NCBI GenBank assembly: GCA_025331125.1 | Contig: JAOALB010000001.1 | Span: forward strand, 1,116,001-1,180,000 | DNA length: 64,000 bases | Source of the DNA: Mycogone perniciosa | Taxonomy: Eukaryota; Ascomycota; Sordariomycetes; Hypocreales; Hypocreaceae | Reading direction: 5' to 3' | In this document: positions 43,784 through 55,537 of the stretch, one piece after another | How positions within the stretch are numbered: the first letter of the stretch is position 1 | Layout of the letters: each line of letters opens with the position of its first letter | Made by a program: the position numbers and the translations under genes | Notes under the pieces: model-generated | What the model was told of the DNA's origin: nothing | Database searches by the model: none | The model's input: only the letters and a program-made list of their open reading frames with translations

Positions 43784-46436
43784 TTAGATAAACATCTTGA
43801 AGCTTCCTACAGTTGCTTTGGACTCGTCCCTGTTCCATGCTGCCTTCGTTGCTCTTGCGACTGCTTCTCTTTCTCCAAACACAGATGCATCGTCCTCAGT
43901 CATCTTCGATACTATGCTCGTCAGCGGCTGTGGCTCCGTCGTGCTCTTCTGCTCATCGTCCCCCCATTTGCTCGGCGACATCAAATCCATGCTGTGACGC
44001 TCCCCAGGCTGCGCTCCATCTCTTGGTGAGATCGGACTCGACGGGTTGAACGGCGCGTCGGCCACAATGTCTTTGTACACTACGCTTGGATCCCGTCGCC
44101 CGATAATGCGCCAATTCTCCGAAGACCCAAACGATTGCTCTGTCTCGAAGCTCTTGTTGTCGTTCATCGACTCTCCGTCGTGCAGTGAAGGGCCCTGGCG
44201 GCTTAGCCATTGATGGCTTGACAATTGCACCTGCTCTGGCCGCCGCAGCTCCGAAACGCTTTCTGCCGCCTCGCTGTCTGCCAAAGCCTCCCAATTTAGT
44301 CCGGTGCTCGACTTCCTTGGTCTCCTAGGGCGACCTTTGGTATGAGCTCTTTGACTATTTGAGGGCGAAGATGGCAGCGCTGCGGAGCTCGATATGGTGG
44401 TTGAATACGCCCCTTCACTCGGCCGTCTCCTCGACGGCTGTGTCACAGGAGGCATCGGCTGCAAACTGGGCAAATCACCCAGGGAAGATATCATGAGATC
44501 CAAGCCACTCCCAAAGGCCCCATCCTCTGCATCTGTAAAGTAGCCGGATGGAGGCAAAAAAGGCTGCGCCCCTTCTGGTAACGTCGTGTCCGACCGAAGA
44601 CTTCCTGTCGATCTATTGCTTTTTGTAATGCTTGCGACCCCATCCACTGTGACCCATGAATCCCTCTCGTCATCGCGCACAGGTGTGTTCACACTCCTGA
44701 CTGTTGCTGAGCGCGCCCCTGAAGCCACCACACCTGGTGGTGCTCCCAGTATTGACGCATTCCCCAGGGTTTCCGACGTTCTAGGCCGTGATGAGGCCTG
44801 AGAGGTTACTTCTGCACATGCCCCCTTGCCAGTCTTGAATAATGGCATCTCAGGCTGGCCCATACCCGGCATATTCTCTACATGATGGATTGATGCTGCG
44901 GCTGACCCATTGATGCGCAAACTACTCGGCACTGGGCCTGAAATCTTCTCGCGATACTTTCCAGACAGATAGGTTTGGCGATGACGCCGACGGCGCATGA
45001 AGCAAACAGCGAACATGATGACTAACGCGAGAAAGAGAATGGGAATGATGGTAGCAAGAAGGATCTCTCCAGTACTGAGACGACCCGGAGGCGAGTCGAC
45101 GGCATCTGCGTCTGCCGAATTTGTCATTGTAGGCTTCGATGTGGGCGAACCGGAAGACGAAGTGGACGTAGTTGTTGTGTCATCCAGAGCGAGAAAAGAG
45201 GCATGAATCACCTCCGTCTCGGTGAGTCCCGAGCTCTTAGAGGTAGCCTTGACTGACAAATTAAATTTGCCCTTGGACGTCTTAGGAACCCTTCCGGAAA
45301 TCTTAAGTCCGTCCACCTTCAGCCAGCTCTCCTGAGGATCTGTATCGACTTTCACTTTTATATCTTCAGGATCCTGGAAATAAGGTTCGAGGTCTAGGTT
45401 GAACTCATCGTCTGGTTGTATCTGTATGTCTTCAAAAGTAGACTTGAACAATCCGGTAGCCACTTTGATCTCAATAAGAACACTTAGCGTGTCTGCAAAT
45501 CTATCGGAAAAGTTGATTGTAAAGTTGATTGAATGGCTATTGTTATCGGGAGTCCCAGAAAGCCTCCTGGTCTTGGTGTCGTAGGAGAGCCAGGCAGGCA
45601 TGCCATCGGTTGACACGTTAAGGTGTCCAGCCGGCACAGGTTTGCCATCCAATTTGATACCCTTTTCCAAGTTGTCGTAGCGGAGTTCGGAGTTTCGTGT
45701 CGCATTGAGTGAGATCATCGGACTATCCGTGGTGAGCTTGTGGCTGCCTACCACAATGGAAAAGGAGAGGGAGACTCCTGAGAAGCCAACAATGTCGGAC
45801 GCAACCAAACTGAAATCGAACTTCTGAGGAGGCTGGACGAGTGATTCGAAGGCCGGGGTTCTGCCAGAAAACGTCAAGCTGGCGGCGTTGAATCGGATCC
45901 ATGCCGGCAGAGGGCTGCTGTCGTTGGAAGCTGCATAGTAATTAAGATTTTGCGATGTGCCAAACGTATTGGGATCGAATGTATACGTGAAATCCGTCGA
46001 AGGATAAGACAGTATAGAGGAAGGTGTGGAGAATTCGCCCAAATTCTCAATCTGTTCGGAGAGCGGGATCTGGACGGCGGGAGCTTTGTTTCGGGAGATG
46101 ACCAGAGTAGCGCTCATAGATGTAGAACCAGTGTTATCTGACGCAACAATATCGACCAGCTGACCTACGACGTCGCCTGGAGGCACGTCTTTCTCCCTAG
46201 GGGTTCCATAGAGGCGGCGCCCGCCATTCTCGATCGATAGCCAGCCGGGGTGATTCCCCAGCGCGTATGTGAGGTTGGAGCTGGATTGAAACGTGTGCGG
46301 AGAATGAGTAAGAAAAGAGCTGGTTTATCCTGGCCACGGGTGGAAGTTGTGCGTTGAACGGAAAAGTGAGTATGGGCTCGCTCCAGGCGAATTTTGCAAG
46401 ATACAAAGCCAACAGAGTCCCAAAGAGCGAAGCCAT
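43784..46436 (-). CDS. axl2: Axial budding pattern protein Axl2/Bud10, reading frame interrupted near N-terminus
   Basis: Type I membrane glycoprotein with cadherin-like domains that in yeast marks the bud site and in filamentous fungi affects septation and conidiation. The ATG at 46436 opens a signal peptide (MASLFGTLLALYLAKFAWS) and the conserved segment NAQLPPVARINQLFSYSFS. The frame then shifts: the next family-typical residues, PHTFQSSSNLTYALGNHPGW, lie in another frame that stays open to the stop at 43784. The break is at about 46297-46303 and needs +2 or -1 bases. No GT-AG intron can explain it, because the new frame has a TAA just upstream. After it come cadherin-like repeats with LPAWIRFNAASLTFSGRTP and MPAWLSYDTKTRRLSGTP, a Ser/Thr-rich stalk, a membrane segment (ILLATIIPILFLALVIMFAV) and a long cytoplasmic tail. 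About 884 residues if the frame were continuous. The rest is intact, so a sequencing error or very recent mutation is more likely than an old pseudogene. Confidence 0.85.
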
Positions 46437-47709
46437 GATACCATGATATTGCGCTGGGCAGCGCTAGATCGTGAGAGTTTCAAAGAATACGGGATTCCAT
46501 AGAGAGGAGAGAAAGAGACAACGAAAGAAACACAGTTTGTGGAACGAGTTGAAAAGGACCATCTCTTCCTCTCCTCTCCCAGTGGCTGGTATAAGCCAGC
46601 TCCCACTCCCTTCATTCCTATACAATTGACCCACGAGGCCATTGTAAAAGGACCGCAGATACTCGATAGACACATGCTCCATTGCTACTATAGGTCGAAT
46701 GTTTCATCTTGAAGTCCTCAAAAGGGCAGGGATGATGAGGAGAGAGTGCGAAGAAGGCAGACACTGAAGCCTGAATGGTCGGGGATAGAGGCGGCAACAT
46801 TCCAGGACGCGGTCACTCGCCACGTCGAGTCTGTTGGAGAATGAGACATGAGATGCCATTTGACTAAATGGCAGGGCAGCTATTAATTCTTAATAAGAAT
46901 GGAAAAACTAGAATTGGACGCGTAGCGGGGTTGACCAAGACTTAATCAAGGGAGCGCGCGGCTTGAAGAGTCAAGGGATGCGCTGGCGGTTTGGTGTGCT
47001 GGGCAAGCGTTATCTTTTGCGTGTGCTCATATATTGTTTGTAGAATCTTCAATGACAATGCCGAATTCTTCAGAGATACTATGATTCCGCAGGTATGGCA
47101 GTCGGCCAAATGGCCAAGATTCTTATCAGATTGGAGAAAGTGGTTTGTCGGCATCGTCATTTGTGAGGCCTGTGTGTATCAGAGAGGAGGGTATTACGAT
47201 ACTCCATACTGGTACTGAACATACTATATAGTTGCTAGTACCACATTAACACATTAACCAACCTCCACTGATTCCTGGTTTCGATTATGGAATACCACCT
47301 CTACTGGGTTTTCTCCGCCAAAGCTGCCAATTCAGCGCATCCAGCCATGGAACTCTAAATGCTAGCTCACACATAGACGTTGGATAGATATTGCGGACAG
47401 AGTCGCCTACAGATCAGTGAGAGGAGAGAGCACATGTCAGCCTAACGCCAACCAGCCGGAACAATTGAGGGTCTCTGCTCGGAATCAACATCGTGACTAC
47501 GGAATAGGGAAAAAACCTAGTGGCCATGGCCATCACAGATAAGAAGGTGCGAGTAAGACTACCCGAAAAAGAGGGACGGGTTGAAGCGGGGGAACAGGAT
47601 CCTACATCTCTTCCACGATCACTTCGAAGCTTCTTTGTCCTTACTTTGTATACGGAGTAATACTATTGCCTTTCCCTAAGGTCATCCATCATTTGCTACG
47701 AATACGACC
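46437..47709. other. Divergent intergenic region
   Basis: Promoters of axl2 (left) and the methyltransferase gene (right). One 9-mer copy at 47651-47659 lies about 50 bases upstream of the methyltransferase start. No other feature is recognised. Confidence 0.55.
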
Positions 47710-48725
47710 ATGAACAGCCGCAGTCCATCGCCTCCCCTGGACCCCGTTGCGGGTGTCAGCGCAGACCTGACACCGCTGCCAGTCCTCAAGGCGGCTGGTG
47801 ATATGCGTGTTGACTTTGACGGACAACTTGCGCAACCACTCAAACTCCATGAGGATGTACGGACGGGCTGCGGGGGTCAGACATGGCCCGCGGGAATGGT
47901 ACTCGGCAAGCATATGTTGCGCTATCACAGGGCTGAACTCGAGAACGCCCGAATGTGAGTTTGTGGGTTTCGCTTTTCACCCCCTTGCTTGCGCTGGCCC
48001 GCTCGCTACAGGAAGAGAGAAAGAAGCAACAAAGAAGGAAAAAAGACTTGTTTACTGACCCATGTGAAAACCCTGTTACAGACTGGAACTGGGCGCAGGA
48101 GGCGGGTTGGTTGGGCTGGCTGTGGCGGCTGCTTGCAATCTTCACAGTCGGCTGGTTCTCACTGACCAGGACGAGATGTTGGAGCTGATGAAACACAATA
48201 TCCAGCTCAACGATGTCGACCACAAAGCCACGGCCACGATACTAAACTGGTGCGTCACGCCACTCACCTTGAAAATTGCGGGAGATGTTCATTTCCCTTC
48301 CCCATGCCCAACGACATGTTTGTGACGGCTGGCTGACAAGACACAACTCAAACTTCAGGGGGGAGGCGCTACCAGAAACCATAGTGGCGCACAAACCGGA
48401 TGTAATATTGGCGGCTGAGTGCGTGTATTTTGAACCGGCCTTCCCGCTTCTCATGCAGACGCTGAAGGATCTGTTTGTGCTCAACGAGGATGCCGTGGTG
48501 TACTTCTGTTTCAAGAAGAGAAGACGGGCGGATATGCAGTTTGTCAAGATGGCCAAGAAAGCATTCCGGGTCGAGGAGGTGTTCGACGAAGACCGGCCCA
48601 TTTTCCAGCGACAGTCGCTATTTCTGTTCACATTTAGGAGCCGTGCCAGCAGCAGCAACACCGCCACAAAGAAAGAGAGCGCCGTGGCCAATGGCGGCGA
48701 ACAAATACAAAGCAAAAGTCGATGA
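47710..48725 (+). CDS. Protein-lysine methyltransferase, METTL21/Efm6-like
   Basis: Seven-beta-strand SAM methyltransferase of the METTL21 family. It most resembles yeast Efm6, which methylates a lysine of elongation factor eEF1A. Three exons (47710-47954, 48082-48249, 48359-48725) join in phase to 259 residues; introns of 127 and 109 nt have GTGAGT/ACAG and GTGCGT/TCAG ends. The N-terminus includes GGQTWPAGMVLGKHML, the family's substrate-side helix. Exon 2 begins in motif I, ILELGAGGGLVGLAVAAA (from residue 82), followed by VLTDQDEMLELMKHNIQLN (acidic loop) and ILNW. Exon 3 has DVILAAECVYFEPAFPLLMQ, the DxxY-like post-motif II region, and KKRRRADMQF. The assignment to Efm6 rather than a sister enzyme is by the ECVYFEPAFPLL motif and is moderately sure. 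Confidence 0.86.
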
Positions 48726-48974
48726 ATGAATGGTGCAACGAGCTGACTGATGATTTGACTGACAGGGCGGGCGCATGTCCCGCTTCTGGAGTCTTTACTC
48801 GTATGTACGCTTGACGCCAGGGCTTCTACACAGCCCAGCCTGTAGGTATCCATCTTGCACCACTTCATACGAAGTACGTGGGATGGCAGACAGCGTGCGT
48901 GGCAAGCAAGCCATAGAGTGGGGGATATGAGGCCGTGCAACATGCAACGTAGGTACGGATGAGGATACGGGCTG

Positions 48975-48995
48975 CATGTTTCATGTTTCATGTTT
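48975..48995. repeat. Tandem CATGTTT 7-mer
   Basis: Three perfect head-to-tail CATGTTT units in the 3' flank of the methyltransferase gene. Confidence 0.9.
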
Positions 48996-49250
48996 CATCA
49001 CTGAGCGAAACAAAACGCTGAATCACGGTTGGATGGAGCAATGCAGGCGGTGAAAGGAAGAAAAAAACCCGATGCCCCATTCTCGTATGCCGCTCATTAC
49101 CAGGTGAGCTGAACAATACGATGCTTTGTTAGGGCTGTTGCTTTTTTTGGCGCTTTTTGTGGCCTGCGAACATATCCAACATGCGGGTAGTACTCCGTAC
49201 TCCGTACTCGTACACACCCTCTCCTTCATCATCACCTATCACCACAAATA

Positions 49251-49290
49251 GTATTCCGTAGTACTCCGTAGTACTCCGTAGTACTCGTAT
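49251..49290. repeat. Tandem GTACTCCGTA 10-mer array
   Basis: Four adjacent 10-bp units: GTATTCCGTA, then GTACTCCGTA twice, then GTACTCGTAT. The middle two are exact copies of the dispersed family element with one extra G. Confidence 0.95.
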
Positions 49291-50906
49291 TGGTACCAAA
49301 GAGTCGGATCTCAGCCACACGGTAATGATTCCTCGGAGTTAAGGGTCCCCGTACGGAGTACATGTCTCTCCCTCGTCACGTACGACGAAGTATGAGTATT
49401 TGGAGCAGCCAAGCCAAGCCAAGTTGAGATCAGCCACAGTGTTCTAGCCCCTGCGTGGCTCCTCCGTACGGAGTAATTAACACAATTAACATCACACGTA
49501 CTCGAACGGATGCCAATGCCACTAGTTGGCCTATTCGTACTACTTTGTGCCACTTCACTTGTTCATTTACCTTAGATGAAATTGTCACCGCGGCCTGAGA
49601 TTAGCATTTTAGTGTAGGAGCGAGCACTCCGACAATGAAAGAGAGGGGGCCATCTCTTTGTCTGACTTGTATGCAAGCTACTTGGTAGTACGAGTACTGC
49701 TACGATGAGTACAAACAGCCCAAAGACCAACGACCAGGTTCCAGCATCCCCATAAAGAATAAATAGATCGGACTCATGATCGCGCGTCCCGACTCCGAAG
49801 CGGACGGGCAGCAGGCAGAAGCGGGTCATCTCCATGGATGTGATAAGATTTTTCACTCCGATGGCGAAAGCAAGAAGGAAAATGGATACATACATACATA
49901 TGTACACATGGAGTACTAGTACGGAGTAGTAGTAGCAATACTACGTACGTAGTACTCGTACTGCATTCCAGGCCATGAATCGCTAGGGCCTGAGGCGAGG
50001 CCCACACAACACATGCCTGGTGGGTTGGTTATTACCATTACTAAAGTGCTCATACTCGTAGACGATGCGACTGTGACGGTACGTACCTCATAGCACCGCG
50101 ATTGCCACCGAAAACTCATTGAAGTGAAATAAAAAAACAACCTGTCCACTCCTGCACCGTTCCAAGTCCCGCCGCGCCTCAGGCACCGTCCAACGCCTAT
50201 TGGCCGGGTACCTGATGTCCGCTGCAGCGCTATAGTGGGGGTCCTGTAGCGTCCCCTGTAGTGCCAACACTATAGCGCGGCTTGGCCAATTATGAGCTCT
50301 CGTATGGCGCCCTAGCTTCGACATGGCAGCAATCGTCTAGCCTGAGCCGGCCGATCCGCGGTGGACACTCGTTTGCTGGCTCTCGACGACTCCTTGTCAT
50401 GTGGAATACTACCTAATACCCCTGCTGCTGCATTGGCTGAGTTGGCCGTGCCTGGGCCACTGCTTGGTGGCTGGCTTAGGCCCATTTTTAGCGCACAAAA
50501 GATTTCCCACAGCAGGGAACCCAATCCCCTAGGGAGGTTGCTCCGACTGGCTGTTATGCTGTTGAGCCCTCCCATTAAACCCGCATCTTCCCCCTGCTTG
50601 GCCCATCTCGTTTCTCCCTCCTCCCACAACACAACGTCTTCAAAGTCGATTGATTCCCACATTCCTTGAGCAGGACTCTTACTCTCTCTTACTCACTAGC
50701 ATCTACTCCGTTGTCTCGGACCAGCCTCTACGGCGCTTCCATCGTCCTGTTGAACAGAACTACTTCTCGCACTCTCTATAAACAACGACTTTGCTGCGCT
50801 CGCGTTTCTACGCAATCACACCAGCTATCGAAGCATCCAATTTCCAGGAATCACGCTGTCTTGTTCAAGGACAAGCCTTTCGGCAAACAACAGGCATCTC
50901 ATCATC

Positions 50907-51728
50907 ATGAAGACCACATCTATTGCCTCCGCCTTCCTCGTTGCGGCTGCTACCGCTCAGCCTCACGGCCATGGCCATCAGAAACACCACAAGGCTGCCC
51001 GTGGTCTTAGTGTCGTCACCGAGGTCGCTTGGGTGACCAGCACCGTGTATGTCACCCAGGTTATCGACGCTACCACGACCGTCTGGTACACCTCTGGACA
51101 GACCTCTGCTGCGGCTTCTACCTCGGCCGATGCCTCCAAGGCCGAGTCCTATGAGCCTCCCTCTTCGTCTTCGACCACGGTTTCTACGACTTCGGTCCTT
51201 TCGACCACTTCTTCGGCTCCTCCTCCCCCTACTACGACTACTTCCATTTACACCCCCCCTCCTCCCCCTCCTCCTTCTACGACTAGTTCCATCTACACTC
51301 CGCCTCCCCCCCCTCCTCCTGTGATCAAGGTCGCTCCCTCTGTTTCGATCCAAGCTATTCCACCTCCCCCTTCTCCTTCACCCAGCCCTCCACCCGCCAA
51401 TGGGGGCGGTGGCGGCGGCGGTCACTCGGGCGAGATTACCTACTATGATATCGGCATGGGCTCTTGTGGCAATGATCGCTCGGGTCAGGATGAGTCGATG
51501 GCCATTGTGGCTCTTTCTGCTGACCTGATGGGCGCTGTCTCCAACGGCAACCTTCTGTGCGGCAAGACCATTACCATTACCGCTGGTGGTAATAGTACCA
51601 CTGCTTTGGTTGATGACAAATGCCCTGGCTGCGATCTTGGTTCCATCGATGTGAGCCGAAAGGTCTTCAAAGATCTTTTCGGCTCACTTGTTGGTGGCCG
51701 CTTGCCTTGCACCTGGTCCTTCAACTAA
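50907..51728 (+). CDS. Secreted double-psi beta-barrel protein (RlpA/expansin-like)
   Basis: A 273-residue secreted protein. A signal peptide (MKTTSIASAFLVAAATA, cleavage near residue 17) is followed by a His-rich stretch and a VVTEVAWVTSTVYVTQVIDA segment common in fungal surface proteins. A Ser/Thr-rich linker comes next, with two near-identical proline repeats (SIYTPPPPPPP) and further Pro/Ser and Gly runs to about residue 172. The C-terminal domain (about 175-273) shows GEITYYDIGMGSCG, AIVALSADLMG, NGNLLCGKTITI and VDDKCPGCDLGSIDVSRKVF, the cysteines and DPGCxxxxIDLS-type motif of barwin/RlpA-like folds. Related fungal proteins are annotated as allergen- or riboflavin-aldehyde-forming-like, with no proven activity. 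A cell-wall location is likely. Confidence 0.88.
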   Translation: MKTTSIASAFLVAAATAQPHGHGHQKHHKAARGLSVVTEVAWVTSTVYVTQVIDATTTVWYTSGQTSAAASTSADASKAESYEPPSSSSTTVSTTSVLSTTSSAPPPPTTTTSIYTPPPPPPPSTTSSIYTPPPPPPPVIKVAPSVSIQAIPPPPSPSPSPPPANGGGGGGGHSGEITYYDIGMGSCGNDRSGQDESMAIVALSADLMGAVSNGNLLCGKTITITAGGNSTTALVDDKCPGCDLGSIDVSRKVFKDLFGSLVGGRLPCTWSFN

Positions 51729-52361
51729 GCTCTCTAAGAGCCCAAGCATCAGGGCAAGCCACAGTGAATGTCGATGTGCAGGGCACTACCTAGACTCGTT
51801 TAGGCTACGGCAAGAATTCATGTTATACCCTTCTTCTATCGTTGATTTTTTCTCTTTCCTTGATCCCCTGGCGCGGATAGGAAAATGGATATGGGACCAA
51901 GGAGAAATGGCTTTATTTTTAAGAACTAAAATCAGAAAACATACTGTAGGAGACGGGGCAATTATCATATTTCATGTTTTTCGAATGCTCATGTTGATGT
52001 GTACTTGTGGAACATTGAATTTGGTGTTTGGAGCAAAATTTTGGAGGACTTCTGTGTACATATAGACATTTTTATAGATGTATCTTTCATCTTGGAGACA
52101 ATGTGGAATGATACGTTGGATACCAGTCAATGTCGCAAGAGTTGATATCCTGTGTCGCTTGTAGTATTTCGTAGTACTGCGTAGATATGTATGACTTGGC
52201 CTTGGACGCCTGGGCTGTACTACGCACGTTGATGCCATTTACTTCGTATACAGCACTCCTACATAAGTATGTCTGACTCATTCTTAACAGTCTTGAAATT
52301 CGTCTCATGCCTAATATTCTCTTGTATCTTCTCTCCCACGTTTGTTTCGCTTAATTATCCA
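51729..52361. other. Convergent intergenic region
   Basis: 3' flanks of the secreted protein gene and ccz1. AT-rich, no recognised feature. Confidence 0.55.
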
Positions 52362-54860
52362 TCATAGCAGAGTTAGAAGCTCCTCGACATACCTCCTCGT
52401 ATCAACCCCAATCCCCTGTGCCAGCCTCCCCATTCCCTCCCCGCCACCGGCCGAGCCTTCATCCACCGCAACACGAAACCCAACATGGTCGCTGGCTCGT
52501 CGGATGAGGAAGATTTCCTTTCCAACAGTGGGGGGAGGGGAGAGGGATGCCTTCTTGGCGGAAGCACCGCCGCGCTGATTACTAGTACCACTGCCCTGGG
52601 AGCTTAACGAGAACGAGGATGAGGAGGCTGATTCGTTTATGGTGGAGAGGTTGTTACGAGAGATGATGTTCGCGTCGGGGTGTCGCTGGAGGATGCGCGT
52701 CCAGACGATCCACCATCCGCGGTTTGTCTTTTGCGTGCGCTCTAGGTCCGTACTGCGGGAGCGGGTGGCAGCGTGGATGTTGAGGAGATGAATGTGTGTG
52801 TTTACGGCGTCGGCGCGGGACCACGCCTGGGGAGAGTCGGAGAAGTGATCGGGGATGTTGGGAATGGTGGAGTGAACGATGAGAGAGGGCGGATCCCAGA
52901 TGAGGTCGTGGATGCTTGATGCGACAGGACCGGCGTCGGGACGCTCGGGGCGGTATTTGGTGGAGGAGAGTAGGGGTTTCCTGAGGGGTGCGAGTTGGTA
53001 GTGTAGGGAGCGGTATAGAGTGCTCCATGCTAGGGAATCTGTTCGTAAGCGGAAGAGAAAGGCGAAGATGAAGGGTTTGTTGACGTAGACCACCACACGA
53101 AGCTTCTCGGCTTTGTTGAGATCGTGGGAGTCATATCCGAGCAGCATGTTCCCCACGACCTGTGATTGGGCAAGAGGACTAGCCGGATGCTCAAAGTCCT
53201 TGATAATGGTCTCTTCGGGATGTTCCTCGCCAGAGTTCTCTAGCTCGACGTGGATGGTTCGTAGGACAGTACGCGAATTGTCTTCTGTCTCGGGGTCGTC
53301 TGAGCCCTGGCTTATGTCGGGACCACTGGGGGTTTCGTCCTCTATCTCGCCCTTCAGGCCGATGAGGTAGAGGCCTGCTGACTCGTAGGAAGGTGGTCTT
53401 TTTGATAACTGGGGGCGTGACTCTGTCGATTTGTCTTTGTCTTTGGCGTTGCTCTGAGGAGTCTGTGGATTTGACGACTCGGTTGATGTGTTGCCATTAG
53501 ATGTGCCGCTAGATGTACCAGGAAAAGACCAGTATGACCCATACCCGAGCGTCAAGTAACTGACCATTTTATCCAGTTTCCCTGATTCAATAGCTTTGTC
53601 TTGATCCGAGGCATCAACCTTTGACTGCGATTGTTGGTCGCTGGGGGTTTCTTGACCTTCCGTCGCCAGCGTCGTCTCTGCGGGCTGGGCAGCCTCTACA
53701 AGCTCAGCTTCTGCAGGCAGATCTGCCTTTGGTTTTTGGCTTTTCTGACTCTCATCTCGATCAACCGCCTTGGGTGTCTTTTTGGGCCTCGCACGGCGAA
53801 CCGATGTTGGGCTTTCGATGACGCCATAAGCGTGTTCCCCCCAAGTATACAGATCCTCCATCCAGTGCGTCACATCTCTCAAGGACTTTCTTGATAGCGC
53901 TCCAGTGCCAAGAAAGATAGCACCGTCCTCAGCATCAGGTTCTTTCCCACTCCCTAGCCATGGCTCTTGTTCGCCCTGGGCTGTCCTTTTGGGGTCTGCT
54001 TCGGCATCATCATCCCCAAACCTGGAGACGACAAGGTCGACGAGTCCCTCTACCCTCCCGACCAAGCCCTCTAGCACCTCTCGTTCCCCACTGCCTCTTT
54101 CCTCCTCCCCCACGCCAACTCCCAACTCGCCGGACGCGGCGATGTTGATTCCTCCAAAGACATCTCGTGCTGGGTTCCCATGTAGCATGACATTCCACGT
54201 TGATAAAAAGAGATCCCAATATCGACTCAAGATTGCCACAAACTTGGATCGGCGATATCGGATGAAAAGAGCGCTCAAAGATGAATCGTGATGTAAGAGG
54301 AATATGCTATGCGCACGCAACATATCCCTTAATAGCAATGCGGCTGGCTTCATTTCTCTACTCGAGTATTCGTATCTGTCCTCCTGCTTCTCCCCAGTCT
54401 TTGTTGGTAATCGAGGCGGCAGCGGCACTTTGGTCAAGTCAATGCTCTAGAATGAGATAGGTCGGGTTAACATCTCAACAACATGTATCAGGCGCTTTGC
54501 TTGCGGACGTCTCACGGCTAGTATCCACCATCCCGGCTCCAGCTCATGTGCCACGACCCTCGACTTCTCCGTGTCGATGGCATCTACCGGAGCGCCGTCT
54601 GAGAAGCCGCGGCTGAAGTTGACCATGCCCTGGGCAAGGCCAATCTGTCGTAGGCGCTCATGGCGTTCTTCCTGGGAGATATTGTCTGTCGGTCTGGCTC
54701 GCGTGCGCCGTCGCTTGCGGGTCGATTGCGTGGAGACGGAGGCGTAGTAAACGATTTGATCGTCGATGGTCTCGTCTGTGCTGCCCAACGAAGGGTTGAA
54801 GATGGCGAGGAAGCCTAGCTGCGCTGGCACGATACCGCCTGTTGCCAGAGCGGCGGCCAT
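52362..54860 (-). CDS. ccz1: Vacuolar fusion protein Ccz1
   Basis: Partner of Mon1; the complex is the exchange factor that activates the Rab GTPase Ypt7 on late endosomes and autophagosomes before fusion with the vacuole. Two exons on the minus strand (54516-54860, 52362-54446) join in phase to 809 residues; the 69-nt intron has GTGAGA and CTAG ends. The start at 54860 gives MAAALATGGIVPAQLGFLAI; open sequence further upstream lacks an ATG. The longin domain is seen in LGFLAIFNPSLG, DETIDDQIVYYASVSTQSTR and, across the splice, ELEPGWWILA joined to SIDLTKVPLPPR. A later block, KPAALLLRDMLRAHSIFLLH and FVAILSRYWDLFLSTWN, is conserved too. The middle is long and disordered (Pro, Ser, Glu-rich); the C-terminal part (KPFIFAFLFRLRTDSLAWST) is the third longin-type region. 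Confidence 0.92.
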
Positions 54861-55537
54861 TGTAGGGAGTCGGTGATCCGTCACGGGCTCAGTGTCTCTC
54901 TGTGTCGCAGGCGAAGCCGTGACGGCTAGCTTTGGTGATAGCACCAAATGATTAGTTGAGCTTTTCCATGAGCAAGCAGAGCTGTCTTGCTGGAATTGGG
55001 GTGCCCGAGAACGATAGTCCCATCGATGGCAGATAACAGTTGAAGTATGTAGGAGAAGCGTTGGCGTTGGTGGAGGGGAAGTGGTAAATGATGTCGCCCA
55101 ATTCAGTAACTACAGAACACCCCTCCAATCTCCAACGAAGACGCGCTGCGTCATATGAGCGAGAGAAGCGATCGTGGGGAAATGCTGGAAATGCGTTGAT
55201 CGCAATCATTCGGCAATGCATTAATCCCCTGCAATCTACGCACAGAGTATGTACAAGCCTGGAACATTAGAAGCGATCACGTCTTGGGTACTAGGTAGGT
55301 AGGTAGGTAGGTAGGTCAGGGAGGTTGTCATTCCACCTGACGACTGCGCTAAGCTGCCGGATATCCAACACAATTAAACAATGACAATGACAAGTGTGAT
55401 CATATTTGGTATCGTAAAACATCATCTATAAACAGAAATTTTATAGGGAAATTTCGAGTCCATGTCGATAGACAAGAATCATGCGCCGGCTAGAGATTCA
55501 TAACACATAAGGTATAGTAAAATCCGTCCAAGACCAT
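54861..55537. other. Intergenic region with AGGT run
   Basis: Promoter of ccz1 and 3' flank of the CorA-like gene. It contains an AGGT tetranucleotide run (55293-55316). An 89-codon frame on the minus strand (54952-55221) is not supported. Confidence 0.55.
55293..55316. repeat. (AGGT)6 microsatellite
   Basis: Six perfect AGGT units. Confidence 0.95.

Larger units (their letters stand above)
48726..50906. other. Intergenic region with dense dispersed 9-mers
   Basis: No coding sequence is supported. It has the densest 9-mer group on the right side of the window: 49191-49206 (overlapping double copy), 49262-49270, 49272-49280, 49352-49360, 49467-49475 and 49920-49928. A CATGTTT run occurs at 48975-48995. 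The last 250 bases are CT-rich and form the probable promoter and leader of the gene at 50907. Confidence 0.6.

Noticed and set aside
50865..51353. 162-codon Arg/Gly-rich open frame on the minus strand
   Set aside because: It is the antisense shadow of the Pro/Ser/Thr-rich secreted protein gene.
4799..54860. Vacuolar gene cluster (Vps62, Vac7, Ccz1)
   Set aside because: The genes are 20-25 kb apart with unrelated housekeeping genes between, so chance is sufficient.
54952..55221. 89-codon frame upstream of ccz1
   Set aside because: No recognisable motif and too short to support.
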